Positions 25,640 to 34,159 of a stretch of 64,000 bases of DNA are shown here, piece by piece. The notes under the pieces were generated by a model. That model made no database searches. It had not been told where the DNA came from and worked only from the letters and a program-made list of their open reading frames with translations. The stretch is from Leptolyngbya sp. PCC 7375 (GTDB lineage: Bacteria > Cyanobacteriota > Cyanobacteriia > Phormidesmidales > Phormidesmidaceae). The stretch's first letter is position 1. Every line of letters begins with the position of its first letter. Location of the stretch: positions 62,001 to 126,000 of the forward strand of contig NZ_JH993793.1 in NCBI RefSeq assembly GCF_000316115.1. Direction: 5' to 3'. The translations under genes were made by a program, and so were the position numbers.

Positions 25640-26181
25640 CGTGGTCCGTTACCGAACCCGATAGCGTGTCATATTCACGCGCCTTCTGTCCCCCTCACGA
25701 GGGAGAAAGCCAGGGTCAATACTGGCAGCAATTATGCTGTTCACTCTCACGAGCGTTCGGGAGTTGGAAGACAGAAGCCCCTCCCTACCCCATAAAGACC
25801 TTTTCGCTCAAGATCAACACCATATACATCTGACCGCACAGCACGCTTGATTCCCCCCGCAGGGTAGAACATTGAGCGCACACTTTTTCGAGTTCAGCTC
25901 TTTCCCCATCGCTACTTTTATCGGCAGCGACGCCCATCTCACTCTACAGGTCCGCCTCACGACGGCTGCAGTATCACTGTGGATGGTACAGTCACTCTCG
26001 CAACTGTGAGTCCCTCTGAGCGGCAGTGCGAATCGCCATTACAGCTAAGGCACTGGTAGTGGAGTCAGAGACTCCAGCCGGACGGTTTCCCACTTCCGGC
26101 GATTTTCACCCACTTCAACTACGTTGCACCGACCAGTCATCCTATAGCATTAGAATGCCGATCGGCCTGTCCTGCTCGCAC
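25640..26181 (-). mobile_element. Group II intron 5'-part-like RNA sequence
   Basis: On the minus strand, from 26181, the sequence begins GTGCGAGC, matching the GUGYG start of group II introns. It goes on with motifs typical of domain I, such as GGGTGAAAAT, CCGGAAG and CTTAGCTG, and contains no gene. Extent and boundary at the low end are uncertain, as is its relation to the structured block at 25236-25620. No reverse transcriptase gene is present. Confidence 0.35.
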
Positions 26182-26331
26182 ATCTTCATAACAGTTGCGA
26201 TCCCTTATCGTGATCGCGTTGCTATAGGTCAAACCTCCGGTTTAGTCTTTCCACACTGAGCCCCTCACAATGCTACGAGGAAACTCACTGATAACTTGTC
26301 GGGAAAGCAATTACCCATCGATCTTCCCTCC

Positions 26332-26366
26332 GAAACCGTGCATGCGACTCTCGCGGCACACGGCTC
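26332..26366 (-). mobile_element. Group II intron domain V (3' fragment)
   Basis: On the minus strand the 35 bases read as a domain V hairpin: GAGCCGTG at the 5' side pairs with CACGGTTTC, with the inner stem capped by a GAGA tetraloop (GCCGCGAGAGTCGC). This is the most conserved part of group II introns. The upstream 150 bases could be the tail of a maturase gene, but no long frame survives, so this is a remnant; the 3' end probably lies within 26270-26310. Confidence 0.65.
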
Positions 26367-26677
26367 TACCATTGACTTCCCTGCAATTAATAGGGTAGGA
26401 ACGTCCCCCTATTCGCCAGCATCTTGGTGAGAGAATGCTAATCAGCGTCTGCAGTTAATGGTCAATCAACAACGTCTCTTGCCGAGTGTTGAGCTACAAC
26501 ACCCCAAGAAAGCAGGAGTTTCAAGCTCCTTAGCGTGTGGATATAAGAGATGAAGGCGGAAGGCGCAAGATATTATTTTTATTCAACTTTTTATTTTGCA
26601 CGTGATGCAGATGATCAACAGTAAAGGGGGAGATATTGACTATAGTAAATGAGGTGCGATCATCAGTTGCTGCGGGA

Positions 26678-27424
26678 TTATGACTGTGTGAGTAACCGGA
26701 ACGCAGCCAATGTAACAAAGACAACAAACAGCCGCTTAACCCAAGTATTTCCATTGATGACCGCAAAACGGCTTGCGACATAAGAACCGAGTATCATGCC
26801 ACTAACTAAGGCAAGGCCAAATTGAAGATTGACAATTCCATTGAGTGCAAAGATTATAACGGAGATCGTCCCTCCAATGAGTGTGGGTATTTGGCTTGTG
26901 GCAATGCTTTCAATGAGTGTGGTACCAAAACATCCCATCATGACAGTAAAGGTGAGTGGCCCCGTCCCCATGCCAAAAATCGCTCGGTAAATCATGACGA
27001 AAAAGTAGGCGCACATTCCACCGTAGCGCCATTTAGGAGTCACCGTTTTCCGAGTTACTCCTAAGTTTTTCATTAAGATAATGGGCAGCAGGGCAATTAA
27101 TAGGATTCCGATTACCCGGTTGATAATCTGCTCATCAATGCTGAGAAGTAGATTCGCTCCGACAAATGATCCGCCGATACTGAGGATACATAGCCACGGG
27201 ACCAGTGACCACACAATCGACTGCGATCTCGTGAAGGTGATGAGCGATGCCACTCGTCCTCCCAGGGTTCCAAGTCTATCGGTAGCAATAGCCATATGTG
27301 GTGGAAGACCAATGAAAATCATGAATGGAACTGAGAGTAATCCACCTACTCCGGCGAGGACATCAGCTGTTCCGGTTAAGATGCCGATCAGGACAGTGCC
27401 CCCAAGCTGTGCAACGTGATTCAT
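26678..27424 (-). CDS. TauE/SafE-family (sulfite exporter-like) membrane transporter
   Basis: A 248-residue integral membrane protein with about seven to eight hydrophobic segments. It has the two repeated motifs of the TauE/SafE (DUF81) family: GTADVLAGVGGLLSVPFM near residue 18-36 in the first half and a second Gly-rich FGMGTGPLTFTVMMGCFG near 150-168. Members move organic anions or sulfur compounds across the inner membrane; the substrate cannot be told. ATG at 27424. It stands alone, next to intron debris, and looks like accessory cargo. Confidence 0.85.
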   Translation of the reverse strand: MNHVAQLGGTVLIGILTGTADVLAGVGGLLSVPFMIFIGLPPHMAIATDRLGTLGGRVASLITFTRSQSIVWSLVPWLCILSIGGSFVGANLLLSIDEQIINRVIGILLIALLPIILMKNLGVTRKTVTPKWRYGGMCAYFFVMIYRAIFGMGTGPLTFTVMMGCFGTTLIESIATSQIPTLIGGTISVIIFALNGIVNLQFGLALVSGMILGSYVASRFAVINGNTWVKRLFVVFVTLAAFRLLTQS

Positions 27425-27744
27425 AGTGTAGGTATGAAGTATGGACTTGCTTACAGAAAGGCCCAGGAACTTTCTTCAACCATACAGTCTGTTTCGTGCA
27501 TCCTTCTTGTAAAACCAACTTAACTAAGCATTTACTTGCTAGGGCTTTAGTTGAGTTGGTTGTATGAGAACTATGGTCTAATTCCTAATGACTGATTTCT
27601 GATAATAGTAGTTTTATTTTCTGGATTGTTTTCACAATCCCACACCTACTAGGGGTGATTGAAGCAACCAATGAAGTCATCGTGAATGAACTGGGTGCGA
27701 TCATCGATCGCCATAACTCATCATTATCGAATTCTCAATAAGTG

Positions 27745-28122
27745 TCATGAACGATATACGGCAAGAATCTGTTCCAGCGCTGCTCTTTTAACTGGCTTGG
27801 GCAGATAGTCTGTAAACCCTGCATTAATGAATTGCTGGTATTCATGATTTCCGGCGATTGCGGTGTAAGCAATTATCGATGTTTTCTCTTGCTCTAATTC
27901 CCTTAGCCTTTTCAACAGTGCAAAGCCATCAATTCTAGGCAATTGAATATCCAGAAAGATGAGCTGGTGATGTTTTTCTCTGAAGAGTTCCAGGGCGAAT
28001 GTCCCAGATTCCGCAACATCAATCTGAAATCTAGGATTCAATTTTCTCAAGTGTCTTTCCAGAATCACTTGAGACATCTTTAAGTCTTCGATGATGAGAA
28101 TGTGAGGAGTTGTTTCTGACAT
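27745..28122 (-). CDS. Single-domain response regulator (CheY-like)
   Basis: A 125-residue receiver domain with no output domain. It shows the acidic pocket (ILIIEDLKM), the phospho-acceptor Asp in LIFLDIQLPRIDG (about residue 58), the switch Thr in IIAYTAIAG and the conserved Lys in YLPKPVKR. ATG at 28122. It diverges from the XRE regulator at 28230, with a short palindrome between them. A cognate histidine kinase is not in the window. Confidence 0.88.
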   Translation of the reverse strand: MSETTPHILIIEDLKMSQVILERHLRKLNPRFQIDVAESGTFALELFREKHHQLIFLDIQLPRIDGFALLKRLRELEQEKTSIIAYTAIAGNHEYQQFINAGFTDYLPKPVKRAALEQILAVYRS

Positions 28123-28190
28123 CAGAACCTATTGTTTTCTTTGCCATTGTCAATGGAGGACTTTTCTTTTGATGCACAGGATTAGCATTT

Positions 28191-28206
28191 GGTACATATG
28201 TGTACC
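28191..28206. promoter_or_regulatory. 16-bp inverted repeat between divergent regulator genes
   Basis: GGTACA and TGTACC flank TATG. It lies 24 bases before the XRE gene ATG and 68 bases before the response regulator start, a fitting operator position for the XRE protein. Confidence 0.45.
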
Positions 28207-28229
28207 ACGATGTGCGGTATTTCCTCTCA

Positions 28230-28454
28230 ATGAAAACCACATATAATCGCAATTTATCAGGGCAACTAGCAAAACGTATTCGAGCATTGAGGGGTGATCA
28301 GACACAGCGAGAATTCGCGAAGAGGTTAGGAATTACTCATGCAACGTTAAATCGTATCGAACAGCAGACTCAGAATGTAACCGTTAAAACGCTTCAACTG
28401 ATGTGTGATCGTCTACGCTGTGGAGCTGGTTATCTGTTTGGTGAGGAAGACTAA
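28230..28454 (+). CDS. XRE-family helix-turn-helix regulator
   Basis: A 74-residue protein that is one Cro/CI-type helix-turn-helix domain. LAKRIRALRGDQTQREFAKRLGITHATLNRIEQ (written here in part: QREFAKRLGI and ATLNRIEQ) contains the motif at about residues 25-50, followed by KTLQLMCDRLRCGAGYLF, the usual final helices. ATG at 28230 is preferred to the upstream GTG at 28200, which lies inside the palindrome. Likely regulates itself and perhaps the divergent receiver gene. Confidence 0.8.
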   Translation: MKTTYNRNLSGQLAKRIRALRGDQTQREFAKRLGITHATLNRIEQQTQNVTVKTLQLMCDRLRCGAGYLFGEED

Positions 28455-28685
28455 CGTGATATCGGTTCTTCTTCGGATTCCCAAAAAATCAGTTTCTATC
28501 CTCTAGATCGTTTTCCAAATCCCACATTTACTGTGCCAATGACTCTCATTAGGTCAGGATGCCGGATCATTGGATAGTGAGCAGCAAAGAGATGTTATAT
28601 TTTTGATTGCAAAAAAATACTTGAGTTATCTAGAAAAACTAGATATTATCTAATTAGGACTTAATTAAGTAATATTGGTGATTCT

Positions 28686-29015
28686 ATGGTTCCTTTAACA
28701 AATATCCATTCTTTGACCGACTTCCGACATAATGCCAAGAAGTTTGTAGACGAATTGCAAGAAACTCATACTCCTTTAGTGCTCACAGTCAATGGCAAGG
28801 CTGCTGTAGTAGTAGAAGATATTGAGTCATTTGAAGCCTATCAGAATCGTATCCGTGAACTAGAAAAAGAGGTGCAATCTCTTAAGTTAGAAGCGCTGAA
28901 GGATGCTTTAGTCGCTGGGGCAGAACAGGCTGAGCAAGGGAAGTTTAGTAAACGCAGTTTTGATGAAATCATTGTTGCAGCCCACGCGGCTGTGACAGCA
29001 CAGAATCAGGCTTAA
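28686..29015 (+). CDS. Phd/YefM-family antitoxin
   Basis: A 109-residue antitoxin that would bind and neutralise the toxin encoded immediately downstream and repress the operon. Residues 1-55 fit the Phd/YefM fold (SLTDFRHNAKKFVDELQ, then PLVLTVNGKAAVVVEDIESF). The remainder is a helix that would wrap the toxin. ATG at 28686. It is followed directly by the toxin gene with no gap, and together they act as a plasmid stabilisation module. Confidence 0.88.
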   Translation: MVPLTNIHSLTDFRHNAKKFVDELQETHTPLVLTVNGKAAVVVEDIESFEAYQNRIRELEKEVQSLKLEALKDALVAGAEQAEQGKFSKRSFDEIIVAAHAAVTAQNQA

Positions 29016-29339
29016 ATGCACAAAATTCGGTATACAGAGCTTGCTGACACTGATTTATTCGACATCTACGTATATACCTATCAGACATGGGGAGCGTCTC
29101 AGGCTATTAGCTATACGGCTGGATTAAAATCTGCCATTGACCGCATTGCCCAAGAGCCAACTCGACCAGGCACGATAGATCGCTCGAATCTCCGTCAAGG
29201 GTATCGCAGCTATCATCAACAGCGACATCTCATCTTCTATCGTGTTGTTGAGAATACTATTGAAATTATTCGTGTGCTTCATGACAGCATGGATATTGCA
29301 AACCGTCTTTCAGCAGTTGACCAGGACAATGACGAGTAA
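29016..29339 (+). CDS. ParE/RelE-superfamily toxin
   Basis: A 107-residue toxin of the ParE/RelE superfamily. It begins with KIRYTELADTDLFDIYVYT, has the conserved R-x-GYRSYH...HLIFYRV core and ends with the family's IIRVLHDSMD. ParE-like members poison DNA gyrase, whereas RelE-like ones cut mRNA; the Y-R-V and VLHD.MD pattern favours the ParE branch. ATG at 29016 directly follows the antitoxin stop. Confidence 0.88.
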   Translation: MHKIRYTELADTDLFDIYVYTYQTWGASQAISYTAGLKSAIDRIAQEPTRPGTIDRSNLRQGYRSYHQQRHLIFYRVVENTIEIIRVLHDSMDIANRLSAVDQDNDE

Positions 29340-29866
29340 TCTGTTGCTTCCTTCTGCATGTAGGCATTCTTGAATATGACACCAGTCTATCTGAACATGG
29401 TGGTCAATGGTATGGGATTTTGAAGTATAGTTAACCACTCTTCTTTATTCGAGGTCGACAATATTTATATTTGGGCGTGCCCCCTTCGGGGTCGGGCTCT
29501 GCCGGGGCTCCCTAAACGGTCGGTCCCGCAGGGACTGCCGATAGCGAGCTATCGGCCCCCCTCTGATCCCTCACGCGGCTCGATAGCTATCTTGTACTCT
29601 ATATCATTTGAGGTGACAGAAGCTTTTTGCTAAGGGGCTGCGCCCCTCGCGTCACCAAGAAAAAAAACGGCTTTCACCCCAGAAAAACGGTTTTCACCCT
29701 CCGGCTTATTCCCTTCGGGGCCGGAAGGGTAAACCTTCCGTTTTTCTGGGTCGAACCTTCCGTTTTTTGTTCTTGGCTTTGCTACCCCCCCTCTTCGCCA
29801 GAGAGGCAGAAAGGGTGTGAAAACACACCCTTTCATATTAATTTATTCATCCTCAAGGGGGGAGCC
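29340..29866. other. GC-rich non-coding leader with nested hairpins
   Basis: About 525 bases between the toxin-antitoxin pair and ardC. It contains GCCGATAG/CTATCGGC (29537-29544 and 29549-29556, loop CGAG) and a long nested structure at 29655-29775. A frame runs through it into ardC, but the ardC start is clear, so I treat it as non-coding. It may hold an origin-proximal or single-stranded promoter region. Confidence 0.5.
29655..29775 (+). promoter_or_regulatory. 120-base nested imperfect palindrome upstream of ardC
   Basis: Three stems nest: outer CCAAGA..ACGG (29655-29670) with CCG..TTCTTGG (29759-29775), middle CCCAGAAAAACGG (29678-29690) with its exact complement (29738-29750), inner CCCTCCGGC (29697-29705) with GCCGGAAGGG (29720-29729). 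In single-stranded DNA this would form one long rod. Leading-region genes of conjugative plasmids can be read from such folded single-strand promoters; here that is inference. Confidence 0.5.
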
Positions 29867-30760
29867 ATGACTACAACAACCATACCTAAAAAAGATATAT
29901 ACGCTGATGTGACTCAAAGCATTATTGAAGCCTTAGAACAGGGGGGGCGGCCTTGGTTGCGACCGTGGAAAAATGCTCATGACTTGGGCGTGATTCCTTT
30001 ACCCTTACGCCACGATGGAACTATTTACCGAGGTATCAACGTTTTGATGCTATGGAATGCAGCCTTGAAGAAAGGATATCTGTCACCGCATTGGATGACC
30101 TTCAAGCAGGCGAAAGCGCTAGGTGGAAGTGTGCGCAAAGGGGAGAAATCGGCCCGTGTGGTTTATGCTAATTCCTTTGAAAAAGTTGAACAGAATCAAA
30201 ACGGTGACGAAGAGAAAAAAGAAATCTTTTACATGAAAGGTTACGCGGTGTTTAACGCTAACCAGGTCGAAGGACTTGCAGATGATTACTCTATTGTTCC
30301 TGAGATATCACATAACTTTGATGAGCGTATTGCCAAAGCAGAGCTTTTCTTCGCTCGACTTGGTGCAGATATTCGTCACGGTGGAAACCGAGCTTGGTAT
30401 AGTCATGAGCATGACTATATCCGTGTGCCACTCTTTGAAGCTTTTCACAGTGCTGCAAGTTATGCGGCAACACTGGCCCATGAGTCAATACATTGGACAC
30501 GACATCCCTCACGATTGGGGCGTTCTTTTGGTCAGCTAAGGAAAGGTGACAAAGGATATGCTCAAGAGGAGCTAGTGGCTGAAATCGGAGCAGCATTTTT
30601 TTGTGCGCACTTGGGGATAGCATCAGAAATTCAGGCAGATCACGCACCCTATATTGCCAGTTGGCTGCAAGCCTTGAGGCAAGATAAGCGTTACATTTTT
30701 CGGGCTGCTTCCCATGCCCAACAAGCTGTTGATTACTTACTAGAATTAGGCGGCAAATAA
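29867..30760 (+). CDS. ardC: ArdC-family antirestriction protein
   Basis: A 297-residue protein with the two ArdC domains: an N-terminal single-stranded-DNA-binding domain (DUF1738-like, residues 8-130, with RPWLRPWKN and YRGINVLMLW) and a C-terminal zinc metallopeptidase-like domain with HESIH at about 205-209 and a downstream EELVAEIGAAF Glu. ArdC proteins protect incoming plasmid DNA from restriction. The start is ATG at 29867, with GGGGGGAG ahead; the frame open to 29627 is not used. It heads a plus-strand run leading to the relaxase, which fits a leading region. Confidence 0.88.
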   Translation: MTTTTIPKKDIYADVTQSIIEALEQGGRPWLRPWKNAHDLGVIPLPLRHDGTIYRGINVLMLWNAALKKGYLSPHWMTFKQAKALGGSVRKGEKSARVVYANSFEKVEQNQNGDEEKKEIFYMKGYAVFNANQVEGLADDYSIVPEISHNFDERIAKAELFFARLGADIRHGGNRAWYSHEHDYIRVPLFEAFHSAASYAATLAHESIHWTRHPSRLGRSFGQLRKGDKGYAQEELVAEIGAAFFCAHLGIASEIQADHAPYIASWLQALRQDKRYIFRAASHAQQAVDYLLELGGK

Positions 30761-30894
30761 CCATAGATGATTCATGTGAATTACTCGGTACAATAGTTGT
30801 TTTTTATCGTTAAATATCCAGAAATACTTACTTTTTTGTTGACTTACGGTAGTATTTTTATATACTAAAACCATAAAATAATAACCATAAAAAA

Positions 30895-30931
30895 AGGGCT
30901 GCCCCAACCCGTCACAGTCAGAGGCAGCCCT
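30895..30931. promoter_or_regulatory. Hairpin ahead of the DUF2958 gene
   Basis: AGGGCTGCC (30895-30903) pairs with GGCAGCCCT (30923-30931). It is preceded by six As and followed by TAAAAATT, so as a terminator it would work on the minus strand; on the plus strand it sits 20 bases ahead of the ATG and could act on translation. Confidence 0.5.
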
Positions 30932-30951
30932 AAAAATTAGGAATTTTTATA

Positions 30952-31374
30952 ATGAATAACCATCCCTACGACTTTATTCAATCCCTTTTGATCGAAAATC
31001 ATCGTCTTTTCTCGCTGACGCACTGTTGGCTAATGACCTGGGATCACATTCATCAGTTATTGAAGAATGCTCAAGAAGCTGAAAGCGCATTAATGAAACA
31101 TTGTTCTCATCGTCCAGTTGTAAAATTATTTACTCCTGATGAGAAGGGAACATGGCTATTGACCGAACTATCTCTTCATGATCCAGAAATGGCCTATGGC
31201 TTGTGTGATATCGGCGATGGATTCCCGAATTTGAATTTCGTTTCAATCACAGGACTATTTATGAGACGAGGCCCGCTAAATTACCCAGTCGTGCGAGAGC
31301 GTGACTTTACTCCCACTAAAACACTGAAGGAATATGCAGAAGAGAGCTTTGAAGTTCGTCGAGTAGTGGCTTAA
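30952..31374 (+). CDS. DUF2958-family protein
   Basis: A 140-residue protein of the DUF2958 type, common beside ArdC-like genes on conjugative plasmids. It shows the family's KLFTPDEKGTWLLTEL, the AYGLCDIGDGFPNLNFVSI core and the C-terminal RDFTPTKTLKEYAEES. Function of the family is not known. ATG at 30952, 20 bases after a hairpin. Confidence 0.8.
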   Translation: MNNHPYDFIQSLLIENHRLFSLTHCWLMTWDHIHQLLKNAQEAESALMKHCSHRPVVKLFTPDEKGTWLLTELSLHDPEMAYGLCDIGDGFPNLNFVSITGLFMRRGPLNYPVVRERDFTPTKTLKEYAEESFEVRRVVA

Positions 31375-31401
31375 TTTCCACTAATACAATCACCAAAACT
31401 A

Positions 31402-31436
31402 AGGCTATCCTCTCGGCTGTAACCCAGAGATAGCCT
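31402..31436. promoter_or_regulatory. Hairpin ahead of the DUF6876 gene
   Basis: AGGCTATC (31402-31409) pairs with GATAGCCT (31429-31436) and is followed by CTTT, a short T tract. It lies 23 bases before the ATG, the same layout as the hairpin before the DUF2958 gene. Confidence 0.45.
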
Positions 31437-31458
31437 CTTTAACGTGGGAGTTTTCATA

Positions 31459-31860
31459 ATGAACACTAAGGAAGAGAAGCGACAAACGCTTTACGATAAT
31501 CTATGTCAATTTACTGGAACGACTCAATATTACAGTTACCCCCTATTGGGTATAAAAGGACTGCTATCTGATGGAATACATTATTTGCTGAATATAACAG
31601 AGTGCTATTGGCTGATAGATGTAATTCTTGCACATCAAATAAACCCTGTCATTTCCAAGCATCCTGAGCTTAAATCTCTTCAATTTTGGCGATTGAATGT
31701 AAATGACGATAATTCCGCCCTGTTACAGTGTGAGTGGGATAAGGATGAGATTGTCGAAAGTCAGAAAATTGATTACACGAGTTTTCCGCTCGATAGTATT
31801 ACCCTTTATTGCAGCCCAACTCCAGAAGGTTACGTGATTTACCTTCCATCTGAATACTAA
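31459..31860 (+). CDS. DUF6876-family protein
   Basis: A 133-residue protein of the DUF6876 type: it begins with LCQFTGTTQYYSYPLLGIK, continues GIHYLLNITECYWLIDVIL and ends YVIYLPSEY, all typical of this small family of plasmid proteins of unknown role. I start at ATG 31459; GTG at 31444 would add five residues but overlaps the ribosome site. Same operon-like run as ardC and the DUF2958 gene. Confidence 0.75.
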   Translation: MNTKEEKRQTLYDNLCQFTGTTQYYSYPLLGIKGLLSDGIHYLLNITECYWLIDVILAHQINPVISKHPELKSLQFWRLNVNDDNSALLQCEWDKDEIVESQKIDYTSFPLDSITLYCSPTPEGYVIYLPSEY

Positions 31861-31864
31861 TCTA

Positions 31865-31900
31865 ATTACCCGTGAATCATGGATAAGATTCACGGGTAAT
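31865..31900 (+). terminator. Strong hairpin after the DUF6876 gene
   Basis: Perfect 14-bp arms (ATTACCCGTGAATC 31865-31878, complement 31887-31900) begin 4 bases after the stop codon. The stem is followed by TGCCACCTTT, so the U tract is weak, but position and stability suit a terminator. Confidence 0.6.
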
Positions 31901-32312
31901 TGCCACCTTTCAGTAACGGTTAATTCCCCATAATGAGTATCTCGTTTTTGCACTAGCAGCACTTCACATTGCTAATGTCTTTCGATAGCTTTTCAGCTTT
32001 CACTTTTTACGTTACTGGGCTTACACCCCCTGCACCTTGCCCTTGGGGCAAGGTGCGGCCTGACGGCCTAGGCTTGTAGAAAAGTCGTGCTGCGCTGTAA
32101 AACTTTGTCAGTAACGAGGTTTGAATAACCGCCGGAATTGAGGGCTACTGGGCCTAGTGAAGGAATCGTGAAAAACTTTGCTGGTGTGCAATTCTAAAAA
32201 GCTGAGCTACACTTGCAGGAGATTATGGAGTACACCACATTAGCTCTATAGTCATTGCCCTGACCTACCCGTAGTTTATTGGTGCCTGTTTCTCAAGGTA
32301 CTTGGTAGTGTC
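31901..32312. other. Non-coding region ahead of the relaxase (oriT candidate)
   Basis: About 410 bases without a gene. A perfect 11-bp hairpin with a 3-base loop (GCACCTTGCCC 32032-32042 with 32046-32056) is followed by GGCC-TGAC-GGCC. MobF relaxases usually nick next to an inverted repeat close to their own gene, so this is the most likely place for oriT. The nick site cannot be named from sequence alone. Confidence 0.45.
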
Positions 32313-34142
32313 GTGCTCTCAGTTTTCAGAATTCAAAACGAAAAGTATTACACCGCCCTTGCTCATACTGGTTATATGGAGGAAGGAGGGGAGAGCCCTG
32401 GTGTCTGGTATGGAAAAGGTGCTGCTGCGATCAATCTCAACGGCATAGTAGATGCAAATCATTTATCAACATTGCTTGAAGGCTACTGTCCCAATGGCAG
32501 TGGCAAGAAGCTTCAAAATGCCGGGAAACATACGCAACTCTATCGCAAGGATGGACAGCTCAAGGAACGGCGTAGAGAAGTGGGAATGGACGCCACGTTT
32601 TCAGCGCCGAAGTCGGTTAGCGTAGTTTGGGCACTGGCGGATGAGAGCACCCGTAAGGTCATTCAAACTGCTCATGATCAGGCGGTCAAGAAAGCCCTCG
32701 ATATTTTTGAGGAAAACTATGCCTACACCCGACGTGGAAAAGGTGGGAAAAGACTGGAAAAAACTCGTATTGTTGTAGCCCTCTTTCGTCATGGCACCTC
32801 CCGATTTGTCGAGGGAATAGCACCCGATCCTCAATTGCATACCCATGCATTGATAGCCAAAGCCTCTGTGCGAGAAGATGGCGCGTTCAGAAGCCTTTTG
32901 TTTAGCCGGTATCCACGAGGTCGAGGCCAACCATCACTGCTTGATGTGCAGAAAACATTGGGAGCTATCTATCGGCTGGAATTGGCTTATGGACTCCAGA
33001 TGCAGCTAGGGTATAACGTTGCGATCACTCCCAGCACCGATGGAAAAGATATGTTCTTTGAGTTAGCGGATGTCGATTCCGCCCTTTGCCAGGTCTTAAG
33101 TAAACGGCGTCAGCAGATTGAATCTGAGCTAGCTCAACCAGAATATGCGAGTGATGAATCACCGGCTCTGAAAGCATCAGTAATTGCATTAAAAACCAGG
33201 GGGCTTAAAGGAGTTGTCCCCCCACGAAAGGAACTCTACAAGAATTGGGCGCAGATAGGCCAAGCTCATCAGTATCGGCCACCACCAGCTGTCTTTCGTA
33301 TCCCCAGCCAACCAGCGGCCCTTATTCAAATAGAACAAGGGATGCACGAATTTATGACAGCTCATGAGTCTTTTGCCAAGCATGAATTGGTAAGACATGT
33401 CGCAATTCATGCGATAGGAACTGGACTCAATTGTGATGCAGTAACCAGGCTTGTGGATGACAGACTGACTCGGGAAGATGTGATCGCCCGAGGTCAGCAA
33501 GACCAGGTAGAAACGCGCTACAGTTTTCGGTCGGTATTACATGCAGAACAAGCCCTGATTAAAACACTGCTGAAACTCAATGTATATGGGACTCAATATA
33601 TGAGTAGTAATGATGTGGTGCAGTGGAAAGTCGATGACGATGGTAAACAACTGGAGCACAGGAATGATTCTGACCAACTAGTAGGGCAGGAAACGGGTAG
33701 GGATATTCATATTGTCGCTACTGGGAAAAAAGCTCGCCCCTCTTCCGTAATTAAAGCCGCGCAACCTGAGTGGCAGAAGCAGGAAAAAATACCCGTTGGC
33801 GTTGCGCCAGGGAAGCATTCCTATCGGATGGAGCAGGAGACAGGAATTAAGACCTCACCACCTGAATGGTTCACCTTCAATTATGGGGGCGGTAATCAAT
33901 CACTCGATCCTAAAGCTGTGGTGATAGTCAGTCAGCCACAGTCGATAAAGAAACAAACCCTGTTGGATATTGTGACGATTGCTCGGAACTCGAAAGTGCC
34001 CGTGGTGATGATTGGGAGTGGTCGATTTAGCCGATCGCTAATGAATGCGTTGGAACGCGAACGGGTACGTCAGCAGCAAGAACTTGTTACTGACGTGGTA
34101 GCTCGGGCCAATCGGAATTATCAGAGCCAGTTGGAGTTGTAA
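32313..34142 (+). CDS. MobF-family conjugative relaxase, helicase domain not recognisable
   Basis: A 609-residue TrwC/TraI-type relaxase that nicks oriT and pilots the strand. Residues 1-300 are the relaxase domain: tyrosines Tyr12, Tyr13 and Tyr21 at the N-terminus (KYYTALAHTGYMEEGGE), the stretch MDATFSAPKSVSVVWAL, and the metal-binding His motif His160/His176/His178 (DPQLHTHAL). Typical MobF proteins exceed 900 residues and carry a RecD-like helicase; here I see no Walker A, and the C-terminal 100 residues resemble at most a decayed helicase fold. The start is GTG at 32313. Three accessory genes follow closely. A separate helicase is not in the window. Confidence 0.88.
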   Translation: MLSVFRIQNEKYYTALAHTGYMEEGGESPGVWYGKGAAAINLNGIVDANHLSTLLEGYCPNGSGKKLQNAGKHTQLYRKDGQLKERRREVGMDATFSAPKSVSVVWALADESTRKVIQTAHDQAVKKALDIFEENYAYTRRGKGGKRLEKTRIVVALFRHGTSRFVEGIAPDPQLHTHALIAKASVREDGAFRSLLFSRYPRGRGQPSLLDVQKTLGAIYRLELAYGLQMQLGYNVAITPSTDGKDMFFELADVDSALCQVLSKRRQQIESELAQPEYASDESPALKASVIALKTRGLKGVVPPRKELYKNWAQIGQAHQYRPPPAVFRIPSQPAALIQIEQGMHEFMTAHESFAKHELVRHVAIHAIGTGLNCDAVTRLVDDRLTREDVIARGQQDQVETRYSFRSVLHAEQALIKTLLKLNVYGTQYMSSNDVVQWKVDDDGKQLEHRNDSDQLVGQETGRDIHIVATGKKARPSSVIKAAQPEWQKQEKIPVGVAPGKHSYRMEQETGIKTSPPEWFTFNYGGGNQSLDPKAVVIVSQPQSIKKQTLLDIVTIARNSKVPVVMIGSGRFSRSLMNALERERVRQQQELVTDVVARANRNYQSQLEL

Positions 34143-34159
34143 GGAGGGAGGGATCAGTA

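Noticed and set aside
26026..26259. 77-residue plus-strand frame
   Set aside because: It lies antisense to group II intron-like sequence, without ribosome site or motif.
29627..29866. N-terminal extension of ArdC by 80 residues
   Set aside because: The extension is a translation of nested palindromes; the ATG at 29867 has a strong ribosome site and starts the known domain.
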